Shown here: piece by piece, positions 17,223 to 26,416 of the stretch
How the letters are laid out: each line of letters opens with the position of its first letter
Numbering within the stretch: the stretch's first letter is position 1
Source of the DNA: Halanaerobiales bacterium
GTDB lineage: Bacteria; Bacillota; Halanaerobiia; Halanaerobiales; DTU029
NCBI GenBank assembly: GCA_022360715.1
Contig: JAKSCG010000050.1
Location: forward strand, 1-64,000
Reading direction: 5' to 3'
DNA length: 64,000 nucleotides
Program-made: the position numbers and the translations under genes
Notes under the pieces: generated by a model
The model's input: the letters and a program-made list of their open reading frames with translations, nothing else
What the model was told of the DNA's origin: nothing
Databases searched by the model: none

Positions 17223-18527
17223 TTATGATCCCCCCCTTATTTCCCCTAAGATATTTTGAAAATCCGGGAATGAAGTCTTGATTGATTCACTCTCCCTGAT
17301 CCCAATTTCTTGATCGGCCAACAGTCCGGCAATTGCCAGTGACATCGCGATCCGGTGGTCACCATAACTATTGAGCACCATTCCCCCTTTTAAGCGGGTT
17401 GGTCCATTAATGATCATGCCGTCCGGTAGTTCCTCAATCTCAACCCCCATTTTGCTTAATTCCGTTACCACCGCCTTAATTCGATTTGATTCTTTAACCC
17501 TCAATTCCGCCGCATCCTTGATTATTGTTTGACCCTCAGCCTGACTGGCCATCACCGCAATAATCGGTATCTCATCGATCAGGCGGGGGATTAATTCTCC
17601 TTTGATCACTGTTCCCTGCAATTTGCTGCTGTTGACAATTATATCGGCGACCGGTTCACAATTTTTCTCCCGTTGGTTCAACAGGCTAAAATCTCCACCC
17701 ATTGCGGTGATTACCGTTAAAATTCCACTCCGGCTGGGGTTAATCCCTACATTGACAAGCCTTAAGCTGCTGTCGGGGGTTAGCAATGCCCCGGCGAGGA
17801 AGTAAGCCGCCGATGAGATATCACCGGGAATATCAAGCGCTCTTCCCTGCAGTAATTCCAGCGAATTCCCGGCCAGCGTAAGCCATCCTTGCTTCCCGTT
17901 GCTCCTTATTTCCAGGTTGAAGGCTTGGAGCATCCTTTCGGTATGGTCCCGTGTGGCACAGGGTTCATAAAGACTAACCCCATCTTCCGTATAGAGCCCG
18001 GCCAGCAGAATTGCTGATTTTACTTGAGCACTGGCCACCGGGAGACGGTAATCAATCCCCTTTAAGCCCTTTCCCCGAATGCTTAATGGGGCAAAATTAT
18101 CCTTCCGGGCCCAAATCTCCGCCCCCATCTCCCGCAACGGAATTATTACCCGGTCCATTGGTCGCTGCCGGAGGGATTCATCACCGGTTAGAACAGTATA
18201 AAATGACTGAGCAGCCAACAAACCGGTCATCAGTCTCATCGTTGTCCCTGAATTCCCACAATCAATAATCTGGTCAGGGGGTTGTAGTCCCTTTTGACCC
18301 ACACCGTCAATCAGATATTCTCCCGCGGAATTTTTTTCAACTTTTACTCCCATCTGGCAAAAGGCCTTGATTGTCTGAAGGCAATCTTCACTTGCTAATA
18401 ATCCCCTTATTTTTGTTTGTCCCTGAGCCAGCGCAGCAAAAATGACCGCCCGATGGGATATAGATTTATCACCCGGGATCGTAATTGCTCCCTTTAAACT
18501 AGGAAGTGGTTTGATCTGCCAAACCAT
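17223..18527 (-). CDS. aroA: 3-phosphoshikimate 1-carboxyvinyltransferase (EPSP synthase)
   Basis: The sixth step of the shikimate pathway, joining shikimate 3-phosphate and phosphoenolpyruvate. Family motifs: GDKSISHRAVIFAALAQG near the N-terminus, DCGNSGTTMRLMTGLLA, RPMDRVI, SAQVKSAILLAG, and DHRIAMSLAIAG near the end. It has 434 residues. It overlaps tyrA by 29 bases at its start, consistent with one message aroH-aroF-tyrA-aroA. Confidence 0.97.
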   Translation of the reverse strand: MVWQIKPLPSLKGAITIPGDKSISHRAVIFAALAQGQTKIRGLLASEDCLQTIKAFCQMGVKVEKNSAGEYLIDGVGQKGLQPPDQIIDCGNSGTTMRLMTGLLAAQSFYTVLTGDESLRQRPMDRVIIPLREMGAEIWARKDNFAPLSIRGKGLKGIDYRLPVASAQVKSAILLAGLYTEDGVSLYEPCATRDHTERMLQAFNLEIRSNGKQGWLTLAGNSLELLQGRALDIPGDISSAAYFLAGALLTPDSSLRLVNVGINPSRSGILTVITAMGGDFSLLNQREKNCEPVADIIVNSSKLQGTVIKGELIPRLIDEIPIIAVMASQAEGQTIIKDAAELRVKESNRIKAVVTELSKMGVEIEELPDGMIINGPTRLKGGMVLNSYGDHRIAMSLAIAGLLADQEIGIRESESIKTSFPDFQNILGEIRGGS

Positions 18528-19377
18528 TGCTATCTTCTCCCTTCAATTCCAGTCTCCTTTTCCGTCCTCTGGTCATAAAGTCATAGATCGCTTCCTCATC
18601 ATCCGCTTGAATCTCCTTGCGATATTGCTGTAAGATCGTTACCATCTGATCAATTGTTTTTAATAGATTAACCCGGTTACTCCGGTAAATATCCGTCCAC
18701 ATACGAGGATTACTGGCCGCGATCCTGGTTAAGCCCAGGAATCCCGGTCCAATTAATGCCTGGCTTTGGGGGGAATATTCTTTATATTCAAATAACTGAT
18801 TAATTAACGCGGTAGCTAATAACTGCGGCAAGTGGCTGGTTATCGCTACCATGTGGTCATGTTCTGCCGGGTCCAGGAAGACAATCCTGGCCCCGATCTT
18901 TTTCAGGAGTGGGGTTAACTTTTGCTCAATAATTGGCTCTGCGCCGGTAGTTAGAATATAGTTTTTATCGACAAAAAGGTCAGCCTCAGCCGCACCGGGA
19001 CCACTGTTTTCTTTACCGGTCATCGGATGCCCCCCGATAAACATTAATTCCGGGTAAAGCTTTTTGACCGAGCGACAGATCTCCTCTTTGGTACTCCCCA
19101 GATCGGTCACGATCGTCTTACTCCGGTTAATTTTATCCCTGAGTTGCCCTAATACCGGAATGATCGAGTGAACCGGAGTAGCAAGAAAGATGAGCTCCAT
19201 CTGTCCCAGATTGTCATTGGTCAATTGTTGATTAATCGTCTGATTAGCCAGATTGAAATCCAAATGTTGCTGACTTTGATCACTACCGGCAATCATAATA
19301 GCCGGCAAGTATTTTTTCAAGGCCAGGGCCAGGGAAGTCCCCATCAAGCCCAGACCAATGATCCCTATTTTTTCCAT
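18499..19377 (-). CDS. tyrA: Prephenate dehydrogenase
   Basis: Oxidative decarboxylation of prephenate to 4-hydroxyphenylpyruvate for tyrosine synthesis. It opens with the NAD-binding GLGLMGTSLALALKK, then TDLGSTKEEI, FIGGHPMTGKENSG and DHMVAITSHLPQL, all classic TyrA motifs. 292 residues, so it has no C-terminal ACT domain and is probably not feedback-regulated through one. It starts one base after the aroF stop codon. Confidence 0.95.
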   Translation of the reverse strand: MEKIGIIGLGLMGTSLALALKKYLPAIMIAGSDQSQQHLDFNLANQTINQQLTNDNLGQMELIFLATPVHSIIPVLGQLRDKINRSKTIVTDLGSTKEEICRSVKKLYPELMFIGGHPMTGKENSGPGAAEADLFVDKNYILTTGAEPIIEQKLTPLLKKIGARIVFLDPAEHDHMVAITSHLPQLLATALINQLFEYKEYSPQSQALIGPGFLGLTRIAASNPRMWTDIYRSNRVNLLKTIDQMVTILQQYRKEIQADDEEAIYDFMTRGRKRRLELKGEDSNGLADQTTS

Positions 19378-20397
19378 CTATAGTCCACGCCCGACCGTAG
19401 TGGCAATAGCTCTGAGTTGGGTCACCATCTCGTTAAATTTATCAAACTTTAAGGATTGCTGTCCATCACTTAAAGCCTTATATGGTTCAGGATGAACCTC
19501 GATCATCAAACCATCGGCATCCATCGCCACAGCCCCCTTGGCAGCCGGTTCAACCAGGTCCCATTTACCGGTTCCGTGACTGGGATCGACCACTACCGGG
19601 AGATGACTTAATTTTTTAAGTACGGGTATACTTACCAGATCCAGGGTGTTGCGGGTATAGCCCTCAAAAGTTCTAATCCCCCTTTCACACAGGATCACAT
19701 TATAGTTACCCTCTGACATAATATATTCCGCGGCCATTAAAAATTCTTCATAGGTAGCACTGGGACCTCTTTTTAACATCACCGGTTTTTTAGTCTTGCC
19801 CAGTTCCCGTAACAACAGAAAATTTTGCATGTTCCGCGCCCCGATTTGATAAATATCGGCATATTTTCCGACTAATTCGACATCCCGGGGATCAACTACT
19901 TCGGTAATCACCTGTAAATCTGTTGCTGCTGCCGCCCTTTTCATCATTTTTAAGCCCTCTTCCTGCAATCCCTGAAAACTATAGGGTGATGTACGAGGTT
20001 TAAATGCACCCCCCCGTAAGATCTGGGCCCCCCCTGCTTTAACCGCCCGGGCGGTACTGATTACTTGCTCCTCACTCTCAATGGCACAAGGGCCGGCGAT
20101 CAAAACTATATTCTGTCCCCCGATGGTTACCTTATCCCCAATCTTTATTGTTGTATTCTCATTTTTGAAAGTTCTACCGGCCAGTTTATACGGTTCCATG
20201 ATCGGGATCATTTTATCAATCCCCTGGTAAGCACCCAATGACTCAATTAATTCTTCCCGGTTATGAATACCGATAATACCGATGATCATTTTCTCGACTC
20301 CCTGGGAGGGGTGGGGGGTATAACCAAGCTCCTTAATTCGGGCAATCACCTTATTAATATCTTGTTCCCTGGCATTATCTTTCATTACTACGATCAT
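19378..20397 (-). CDS. aroF: 3-deoxy-7-phosphoheptulonate synthase with N-terminal regulatory domain
   Basis: The first committed step of aromatic amino acid synthesis. Residues 1-70 form a ferredoxin-like regulatory domain (MIVVMKDNAREQDINKVIAR...), followed by a type I-beta barrel with AGPCAIESEEQ, GGAFKPRTSPYSFQGL, KRGPSATYEEFL and DPSHGTGKWDLV. The N-terminal domain in this class mediates inhibition by Tyr, Phe or chorismate-type effectors. It has 339 residues. It abuts aroH directly. Confidence 0.97.
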   Translation of the reverse strand: MIVVMKDNAREQDINKVIARIKELGYTPHPSQGVEKMIIGIIGIHNREELIESLGAYQGIDKMIPIMEPYKLAGRTFKNENTTIKIGDKVTIGGQNIVLIAGPCAIESEEQVISTARAVKAGGAQILRGGAFKPRTSPYSFQGLQEEGLKMMKRAAAATDLQVITEVVDPRDVELVGKYADIYQIGARNMQNFLLLRELGKTKKPVMLKRGPSATYEEFLMAAEYIMSEGNYNVILCERGIRTFEGYTRNTLDLVSIPVLKKLSHLPVVVDPSHGTGKWDLVEPAAKGAVAMDADGLMIEVHPEPYKALSDGQQSLKFDKFNEMVTQLRAIATTVGRGL

Positions 20398-20787
20398 TTA
20401 ACTCATCTCTCCTTTGCTATCCTCAGTCTGACTACAGACCAAATCTGGTCTTAGTATTCTGGCTCCTTTTAAATATACATTTTTAAGCTCGTCCGGCCGA
20501 CAATCCCGATTTATATGAACCAACACCCGGATACACATTTTTAAAGAATCGACTACCGCCATTTCCTGGAGACAGAGTAAAGGTACAGCCGCCAGCCCTA
20601 GCTGTCGGGCCGCCAAGGCCGGATAAACCCGGTCCAGGTCGGAGGTGCTGGTAAATAAAATACTCACCAACTCTTTTTCCGTTAATTGATTTAGCTCCAT
20701 GATCTGCTCCAGCAATTGCTCGGTTGCCCTAAGGATTGCCGGTCGGGAATTTTCTTCTACAGTTATCGCTCCTCTGATTCCTCGCAT
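20398..20787 (-). CDS. aroH: Chorismate mutase, AroH type
   Basis: Converts chorismate to prephenate. It is the monofunctional trimeric AroH class: MRGIRGAITVEENSRPAI, STSDLDRVYPALAAR, and CIRVLVHINRD carrying the active-site Arg. 129 residues, as expected. It is the first gene of the aro operon and is preceded by a structured leader hairpin. Confidence 0.95.
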   Translation of the reverse strand: MRGIRGAITVEENSRPAILRATEQLLEQIMELNQLTEKELVSILFTSTSDLDRVYPALAARQLGLAAVPLLCLQEMAVVDSLKMCIRVLVHINRDCRPDELKNVYLKGARILRPDLVCSQTEDSKGEMS

Positions 20788-20811
20788 TTAATCGCTCACC
20801 TCAAAAAGTTT

Positions 20812-20849
20812 AACACCCGCAAATAGCAGCGTTCACTACTCAGGGTGTT
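20812..20849 (-). promoter_or_regulatory. Leader hairpin upstream of the aro operon
   Basis: On the minus strand AACACCC pairs with GGGTGTT, enclosing a second helix AGTAG/CTGCT (one G-U pair) around TGAACG. The structure ends about 25 bases before the aroH ribosome binding region and is followed by AAACTTTTTG. It could be an attenuator or a ligand-responsive leader; it lacks the T-box consensus. Confidence 0.4.
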
Positions 20850-20907
20850 TTAATTTTAACCATTTTACCACATTTAATATCTTTTAGCAACTAAAAATTC
20901 CGCACCA

Positions 20908-21384
20908 TTATACTTGACCGTAGAAACGAACGACTCCTAATACTTTTTCTTCGCGATAGCTGCGAAACTGCTTACCGGGTGCCCAGGTATTAATATTGGC
21001 CGATAAAGCGGTAATTTCAAACCAGAGTGCTTGTGAATAATAACTTGTATCCAGCGATATTAAATCCCCTTCTTTTACTTTTATTCTTACTACACCCTGC
21101 CTAAAGTTTGCTACCCTTTCTCCGTTTTTAAGCAGCCACACTTGAGGTAGAGAAAGATCCTGGAGGAGGTCAACAGTTAGATAGGCCGCTTCAGTCGGGA
21201 GCGGTTGGGTCACTTCAACAACCCTTTCTTGATTTAACCAACTGCGAGCCGTGACTTCCAGCTCTTTGATGCGTTGATAAGCCACCTCATTTTTCATTAA
21301 AAATTGTGTACTGATCAGAATAATCAGGATAATTACCAGCAGGTTGATCAAAAAACCCTCCACTTTTCGGAAAAAACTGTTCAC
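20908..21384 (-). CDS. Uncharacterised membrane-anchored protein, 158 residues
   Basis: I do not recognise this family. There is one N-terminal membrane helix (about residues 12-30, LINLLVIILIILISTQFL) and a soluble domain of about 125 residues predicted to be beta-rich (AYLTVDLLQD, PQVWLLKNGERV, VRIKVKEGDLISLD, LWFEITALS). The external placement of the domain suggests an envelope protein. The start is GTG with GGGGGTG ten bases upstream. It lies between rnc and the aro operon, reading the same way, with gaps of about 70-120 bases on either side. Confidence 0.6.
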   Translation of the reverse strand: MNSFFRKVEGFLINLLVIILIILISTQFLMKNEVAYQRIKELEVTARSWLNQERVVEVTQPLPTEAAYLTVDLLQDLSLPQVWLLKNGERVANFRQGVVRIKVKEGDLISLDTSYYSQALWFEITALSANINTWAPGKQFRSYREEKVLGVVRFYGQV

Positions 21385-21451
21385 AACAAAACACCCCCGG
21401 ATAATTTTAATATATCTTTATGAAAAAGATAGATAAAATATCCCCGGAGGT

Positions 21452-22162
21452 TTATAATTCCCCTAATTTTTTCAGGGCAGCCCGGGCGGCCTTCTGTTCG
21501 GCTTCTTTTTTACTGCTGCCTTCTCCCCGGCCCAGGCTTTCCTGATTATATTTAGCCTCGATCGTAAATAATTTATTATGGTCAGGGCCGGTTTCTTTGA
21601 TCACCGAATATTCCGGCCGCTGATCACTGTTTCTCTGTAACATCTCCTGGAGTTGGGTTTTATAATCCAGGATATAATTACCTTTTTCTACCTCGCCGAT
21701 TATATCGGCAAAAAGGTTAATGATAAAATCTTTGGTATATTTAAAACCCTGATCAAGATAAACACAACCAAAGATGGCTTCCATCGTATCAGCCAATAAA
21801 GAGTCCCGCTTTCTTCCGCCGGTTATTTCCTCTCCCTTTCCCAGGAAAAGAAACTCACCGAGCCCCAGGCTTCTGGCTTTCAGGGCCAGGATCGGTTCAC
21901 TGACGATGACTGAACGCATTTTGGCCAGCTCCCCTTCCGGATAATCGGGAAAATTATGGAAGATATAGGTGCTAATAATAATACTCAGCACCGAATCACC
22001 CAGAAATTCAAGCCGTTCATTATCCTTTAAATTTAATCCGATATTTTCATAGCGAAAGGATTTATGGATTAGGGCCCGCTGCAAAAGGGTTTGATCCTTC
22101 AGGCTGATCTTTAATTTTCTTTGCAGCCCGGCCAGCAACCCTTTATTGACTAATACTGCCAT
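21452..22162 (-). CDS. rnc: Ribonuclease III
   Basis: Cleaves double-stranded RNA in rRNA processing and mRNA decay. The signature NERLEFLGDSVLS (about residues 44-56), the second acidic site in DTMEAIFGCVYLD, and a C-terminal dsRNA-binding domain (DYKTQLQEMLQ ... GSSKKEAEQKAARAAL) are all seen. 236 residues. It follows fabF by 17 bases; the fab-rnc order is widespread in Firmicutes. Confidence 0.97.
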   Translation of the reverse strand: MAVLVNKGLLAGLQRKLKISLKDQTLLQRALIHKSFRYENIGLNLKDNERLEFLGDSVLSIIISTYIFHNFPDYPEGELAKMRSVIVSEPILALKARSLGLGEFLFLGKGEEITGGRKRDSLLADTMEAIFGCVYLDQGFKYTKDFIINLFADIIGEVEKGNYILDYKTQLQEMLQRNSDQRPEYSVIKETGPDHNKLFTIEAKYNQESLGRGEGSSKKEAEQKAARAALKKLGEL

Positions 22163-22179
22163 TACTTTTCTCCTTATCT

Positions 22180-23418
22180 TTAGTGCTTACCTAAAACTAA
22201 ACAAGCATTCTGACCCCCAAAACCAAAAGAGTTGGTCATAACATACTGCAAATCCCGAACATCTCTGGCTTGATTTGGCACATAATCCAGGTCACAATCG
22301 GGATCAGGGTTTTCATAGTTGATCGTCGGTGGGACGATTCCCTTGTTAATACCCAAAGCAGATATTACTGTCTCTACTCCGCCCGCTGCCCCTAACATAT
22401 GCCCGGTCATTGATTTAGTCGAACTGACCATCAATTTATCGGCATGACCGGCAAAAACCCTTCTAATCGCGATTGATTCATTTTTATCATTAAGGGGAGT
22501 TGAAGTACCATGGGCGTTAATATAATCGACATCTTCCCGATCGATCCTGGCCTTAGCAATTGCCATCTGCATGGCCCGTTGGGCCCCCTCACCCTCGGGG
22601 GCAGGTTGGGTAATATGATAAGCATCGGCGGAGACCCCATAACCGAGTACTTCCGCATAAATCCTGGCCCCTCTTTGACGGGCATAGTCTAATTCTTCAA
22701 TTATTACAATTCCACAACCCTCGCCAATCACAAATCCGTCTCGTTCGGCATCAAAAGGACGACTGGCCCTTTCCGGTTGCTCATTACTGGTGGTTAAGGC
22801 TTTCATCGATGAAAAACCGGCAACCGCTACCGGAGTAATCGAGGCTTCAGTCCCCCCGGCAATCATCACCCGGGCATCACCCCTTTTGATTATCTCCATC
22901 GCCTCACCGATTGCACTATTCCCGGAGGCACATGCTGTAACCGTATTAATATTCGGACCCCTGGCTCCGGTATCGATCGCCACCTGTCCGGAAGCCATAT
23001 TCGAGATCATCATCGGAATAAAGAACGGACTTACCCTTTTGGGACCTTTTTTAATTAATTTCCCGATTTGGTCTTCCAATACCTCGATCCCGCCAATACC
23101 CGAACCGACTGCAACCCCCACCTGATCAGCCACCTGATCATCTATTACTAAACCAGCATCTTTGATTGCTGCTCGCGCTGTAATCACCGCGTACTGTGTA
23201 AAAAGAGCCAATCTTTTTGCTTCCTTATTGTCAATATATTTTTCCGCTTTATAATCACTGATTTCTGCCCCGATTTTACTGGGGTATCCTGCTGTATCGA
23301 ATTTCTCGATCTTTTTGATCCCTGATTTACCACTTATTATATTATTCCAGAATTCTTCTATTTCCATACCCAGGGAAGTTAAAACTCCCAGTCCAGTTAT
23401 AACAACACGCTTACTCAT
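22180..23418 (-). CDS. fabF: Beta-ketoacyl-ACP synthase II
   Basis: Condenses malonyl-ACP with the growing acyl chain. The catalytic triad is Cys in TACASGNSAIG, His in NAHGTSTPLND and His in MTGHMLGAAGG. 412 residues. It is the last fatty acid gene of the operon, separated from acpP by a 113-base gap containing a GC-rich hairpin. Confidence 0.97.
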   Translation of the reverse strand: MSKRVVITGLGVLTSLGMEIEEFWNNIISGKSGIKKIEKFDTAGYPSKIGAEISDYKAEKYIDNKEAKRLALFTQYAVITARAAIKDAGLVIDDQVADQVGVAVGSGIGGIEVLEDQIGKLIKKGPKRVSPFFIPMMISNMASGQVAIDTGARGPNINTVTACASGNSAIGEAMEIIKRGDARVMIAGGTEASITPVAVAGFSSMKALTTSNEQPERASRPFDAERDGFVIGEGCGIVIIEELDYARQRGARIYAEVLGYGVSADAYHITQPAPEGEGAQRAMQMAIAKARIDREDVDYINAHGTSTPLNDKNESIAIRRVFAGHADKLMVSSTKSMTGHMLGAAGGVETVISALGINKGIVPPTINYENPDPDCDLDYVPNQARDVRDLQYVMTNSFGFGGQNACLVLGKH

Positions 23419-23478
23419 CTTATTCCTCCCTTCAAATCTGAAAACCTTGCTAATTGATAAGGTTTAAATGATTAGATT

Positions 23479-23515
23479 AAGGCCCCGTCTAACCGGTAAA
23501 TAAAACAGGGGCCTT
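23479..23515 (-). terminator. Hairpin between acpP and fabF, possible attenuator
   Basis: AAGGCCCC and GGGGCCTT form an 8-bp stem around about 20 bases. No long T-run follows on the minus strand, so it is more likely a partial terminator or a 3'-end stabiliser, leaving more acpP than fabF transcript. Confidence 0.45.
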
Positions 23516-23531
23516 AATTATATTGAGAGTT

Positions 23532-23765
23532 TTAGAGATTTTCCTCGATGTAATCTACGGCATCCTGAACGGTTTTTATTTTTTCAGCATCTTCATCCGG
23601 AATTTCAATATCAAACTCATTCTCGAAAGCCATAACTAGTTCCACTACATCCAGAGAATCAGCTCCCAGATCATCTATAAATGATGCCTCAGGTGTAACT
23701 TCTTCAGGATCAACGCCCAGTTCCTCCACAACTATTCCGATTACACTTTCAAATACATTTTCCAT
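23532..23765 (-). CDS. acpP: Acyl carrier protein
   Basis: 77 residues, acidic, with the phosphopantetheine attachment Ser in [14 protein letters not shown]. It carries acyl intermediates for all fab enzymes here. An upstream GTG would add six residues, but it lies across the ribosome binding site (AAAGGGGGTG), so the ATG at 23765 is used. Confidence 0.97.
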   Translation of the reverse strand: MENVFESVIGIVVEELGVDPEEVTPEASFIDDLGADSLDVVELVMAFENEFDIEIPDEDAEKIKTVQDAVDYIEENL

Positions 23766-23779
23766 TTTTTCACCCCCTT

Positions 23780-24529
23780 TCACATGACCATTCCGCCATC
23801 AACATTGATAACCTGACCGGTTATATAATCTGCCTGTGCTGAAGCCAGAAAACAGATTAAATCGGCTACATCGGCCGGCTGACCGAGCCGTTTGAGCGGA
23901 ATGGCATTAAATAATTTTTCCCGGGCTGTTTCGGGCAGATTTTCAGTCATCTGCGACTCAATAAATCCCGGTGCAACAGCATTGGCCGTTATTCCGCGCT
24001 TAGCAAGCTCTTTAGCGGTAGTTTTGGTTAAGCCGATCACACCTGCTTTCGCCGCTGAATAATTGGCCTGACCCGGATTACCGATAATCCCTACCACCGA
24101 AGTAATATTAATTATTTTTCCGTATTTCTGCTTAATCATCTGACCGGTTACCGCTTTGGTACAATTAAAGACCCCGGTTAGATTGACATTAATGACGGCC
24201 TCCCAGTCACTTTCCTTCATCCTTAATAATAAACTATCCCTGGTTATTCCGGCATTATTTACTAGTATATCCAGGCGGCCGAATTCCTTAACCACTTTTT
24301 TTATCAACTCTTCCGTATCTGCTAAAACGGCCACATTAGCTTCACAGGCGATTGCTTTCCTCCCCAGTTCTTTAATCCTGGCGACAACTGCTTCCGCATT
24401 TTCTTTTTCTGCTTCAAAAGGGTAATTAATAATAAGATCAGCACCATTTTCCGCCATTTTAAGGGCAGTAGTTGCGCCGATCCCTCTCGAACTGCCTGTG
24501 ATCAGAGCAACCTTACCGTTTAAATTCAT
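23780..24529 (-). CDS. fabG: 3-oxoacyl-ACP reductase
   Basis: An NADPH-dependent reductase of the SDR family. [15 protein letters not shown] is the cofactor loop, [11 protein letters not shown] follows, and the catalytic Ser-Tyr-Lys are in ITSVVG and YSAAKAG. 249 residues. It is packed two bases from fabD. Confidence 0.97.
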   Translation of the reverse strand: MNLNGKVALITGSSRGIGATTALKMAENGADLIINYPFEAEKENAEAVVARIKELGRKAIACEANVAVLADTEELIKKVVKEFGRLDILVNNAGITRDSLLLRMKESDWEAVINVNLTGVFNCTKAVTGQMIKQKYGKIINITSVVGIIGNPGQANYSAAKAGVIGLTKTTAKELAKRGITANAVAPGFIESQMTENLPETAREKLFNAIPLKRLGQPADVADLICFLASAQADYITGQVINVDGGMVM

Positions 24530-24531
24530 TA

Positions 24532-25473
24532 CTACTTCCCCCTGACTTGCATTTTTTCCAATAATTTTTCCAGCCCGTTTAGATCTTCGACATGCTCGGC
24601 GGCAAGTGAACGGTTGATTCGCCGGAGCAGGCTCTTTAAAACCTTGCCCGGCCCCACTTCAATAAAATATTCTACTCCATTCTCGACCATGGTATTAATC
24701 GTTTCTTCCCATCTAACACTTGAGGTCAATTGCTGAATTAATAAATCCCTAATTTGTTCCGGGCTATCTTCAATTCCGGCAGTTACATTAGCCAGAAAGG
24801 CTATTTCCGGTTTTTTAAAGTCTACTTTGGCCAGCTCTTCCGCCAAGGAGTCCTCCGCCGGTTTCATTAATGAAGAATGGAAGGGCCCGCTGACCTCAAG
24901 CTCGATTGCCCGCTTGGCCTTGGCGGCAAGCGCAAGCTTAATCGCTGAGCGGACCGCAGCAACTTCACCGGAGATTACAATCTGCTGGGGAGAATTATAG
25001 TTGGCAACCTCACAGATTCCGCTAACTTCCCGACAGATCTCCAGTATCTCCTCAACCGAGAGACCGATTATTGCGGCCATGGTCCCCTGGCCCGGTGGCA
25101 AGGCTTGATTCATTAATAGTCCTCTTTTTCGGACCAATTTCAGTCCGTCAGCAAATGATAAAACACCGGCCGCCGTCAGGGCAGTATATTCTCCCAGGCT
25201 ATGACCGGCAACCATTGCCGGCTCTATTCCCCTGGCCCGGATTATTTGCTCCAGGATGATACTGACCGTGTAAATCGCCGGCTGGGTATTTTGGGTATTA
25301 TTTAGCTCTTTCTCCGGCCCTTCCAGACATATTTTTCTTAAATCGAGCTGTAAGACTTCTCCGGCCTGGTCCATTAATTGGGCGGCCAGTGCCGACTCGG
25401 CCAGTACTTCTCTCCCCATCCCGACATACTGAGAGCCCTGTCCGGGAAAGAGAAAAGCAATCTTATTAGCCAT
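24532..25473 (-). CDS. fabD: Malonyl-CoA:ACP transacylase
   Basis: Transfers malonyl from CoA to ACP. The nucleophile Ser is in AGHSLGEYTAL, the oxyanion region is FLFPGQGSQYVGMG, and the catalytic His is in SGPFHSSLM. 313 residues. It overlaps fabK by eight bases. Confidence 0.97.
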   Translation of the reverse strand: MANKIAFLFPGQGSQYVGMGREVLAESALAAQLMDQAGEVLQLDLRKICLEGPEKELNNTQNTQPAIYTVSIILEQIIRARGIEPAMVAGHSLGEYTALTAAGVLSFADGLKLVRKRGLLMNQALPPGQGTMAAIIGLSVEEILEICREVSGICEVANYNSPQQIVISGEVAAVRSAIKLALAAKAKRAIELEVSGPFHSSLMKPAEDSLAEELAKVDFKKPEIAFLANVTAGIEDSPEQIRDLLIQQLTSSVRWEETINTMVENGVEYFIEVGPGKVLKSLLRRINRSLAAEHVEDLNGLEKLLEKMQVRGK

Positions 25474-26416
25474 TATATTCCCCTCCCAACCGATTGATTA
25501 TTTGTTCAGTCTCCTCAACAAGATCGGTGATAATCTCCTTAACTGTTTTTATATTATTAATAATTCCGGTGCTCTGGCCAGCCATAACACTACCCTCGTT
25601 AACATTACCCTCGATCACAGCCAATCTCAATCTTCCTGCCCCCAATTCCTCGATCTCCTCTTTACTGGCCCCGCTTTTTTCCAGACGTTCGATCTCCCGG
25701 GTTAATTTGTTTCGTAAATTACGAACGGGATGACCGGTGGAGCGTCCGGTTACAACCGCATCCCGATCCTTTGCCTTAATAATTGCTTCTTTAAAATTAG
25801 GATGAGCAGTACATTCCTCTGAACAGACAAAACGGGTTCCCAACTGGACACCCTGCGCACCTAACGCCAGGGCAGCTACTATTCCCCGGCCGTCGGCGAT
25901 CCCACCGGCTGCTATAACCGGTATCTTTACCGCATCAACTATTTGCGGGATTAGAACCATGGTGGTTAGTTCACCAATATGACCACCGGCTTCATTCCCC
26001 TCAGCGATTAAACAATCGACCCCTAACTTCTCCATTCGCCTGGCCAGGGCCACGGAAGGAACTACCGGAATAACCCTGGTCCCGACTTCCTTAAAAGCGG
26101 CAATATATTTTCCGGGATTTCCGGCCCCGGTAGTAACTACCGGCACCCTTTCTTCGATTACCAGCTCAACTATTTCATCAACGAATGGAGATAATAACAT
26201 AATATTGACGGCATAGGGTTTATCTGTCCTCTGTTTAACTTTGATGATCTCCTGCCTGACTAGATCAGCCGGGGCATTACCGGCTCCGATTACCCCGAGC
26301 CCACCGGCCTTACTAACTTCAGCAGCTAGTTCCCCAGTAGCAACCCAGGCCATTCCCCCTTGAATTATCGGGAAATCAATCCCCAAAATAGCGGTCAGTT
26401 GATTTTTTCGGCTCAT
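25466..26416 (-). CDS. fabK: Enoyl-ACP reductase II (FMN-dependent)
   Basis: Reduces enoyl-ACP in the final elongation step. It is the FabK/nitronate monooxygenase-like TIM barrel: IIQGGMAWVATGELAAEVSKAGGLGVIG, CLIAEGNEAGGHIGE (catalytic His), PVIAAGGIADGRGI and GAQGVQLGTRFV. 316 residues. The operon context makes FabK much more likely than nitronate monooxygenase. No fabI is seen in the window. It overlaps fabH by four bases. Confidence 0.95.
   Translation of the reverse strand: MSRKNQLTAILGIDFPIIQGGMAWVATGELAAEVSKAGGLGVIGAGNAPADLVRQEIIKVKQRTDKPYAVNIMLLSPFVDEIVELVIEERVPVVTTGAGNPGKYIAAFKEVGTRVIPVVPSVALARRMEKLGVDCLIAEGNEAGGHIGELTTMVLIPQIVDAVKIPVIAAGGIADGRGIVAALALGAQGVQLGTRFVCSEECTAHPNFKEAIIKAKDRDAVVTGRSTGHPVRNLRNKLTREIERLEKSGASKEEIEELGAGRLRLAVIEGNVNEGSVMAGQSTGIINNIKTVKEIITDLVEETEQIINRLGGEYNG

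Noticed and set aside
20812-20849. T-box riboswitch before aroH
   Set aside because: No specifier loop region, no T-box consensus bulge, and the whole leader is far too short.
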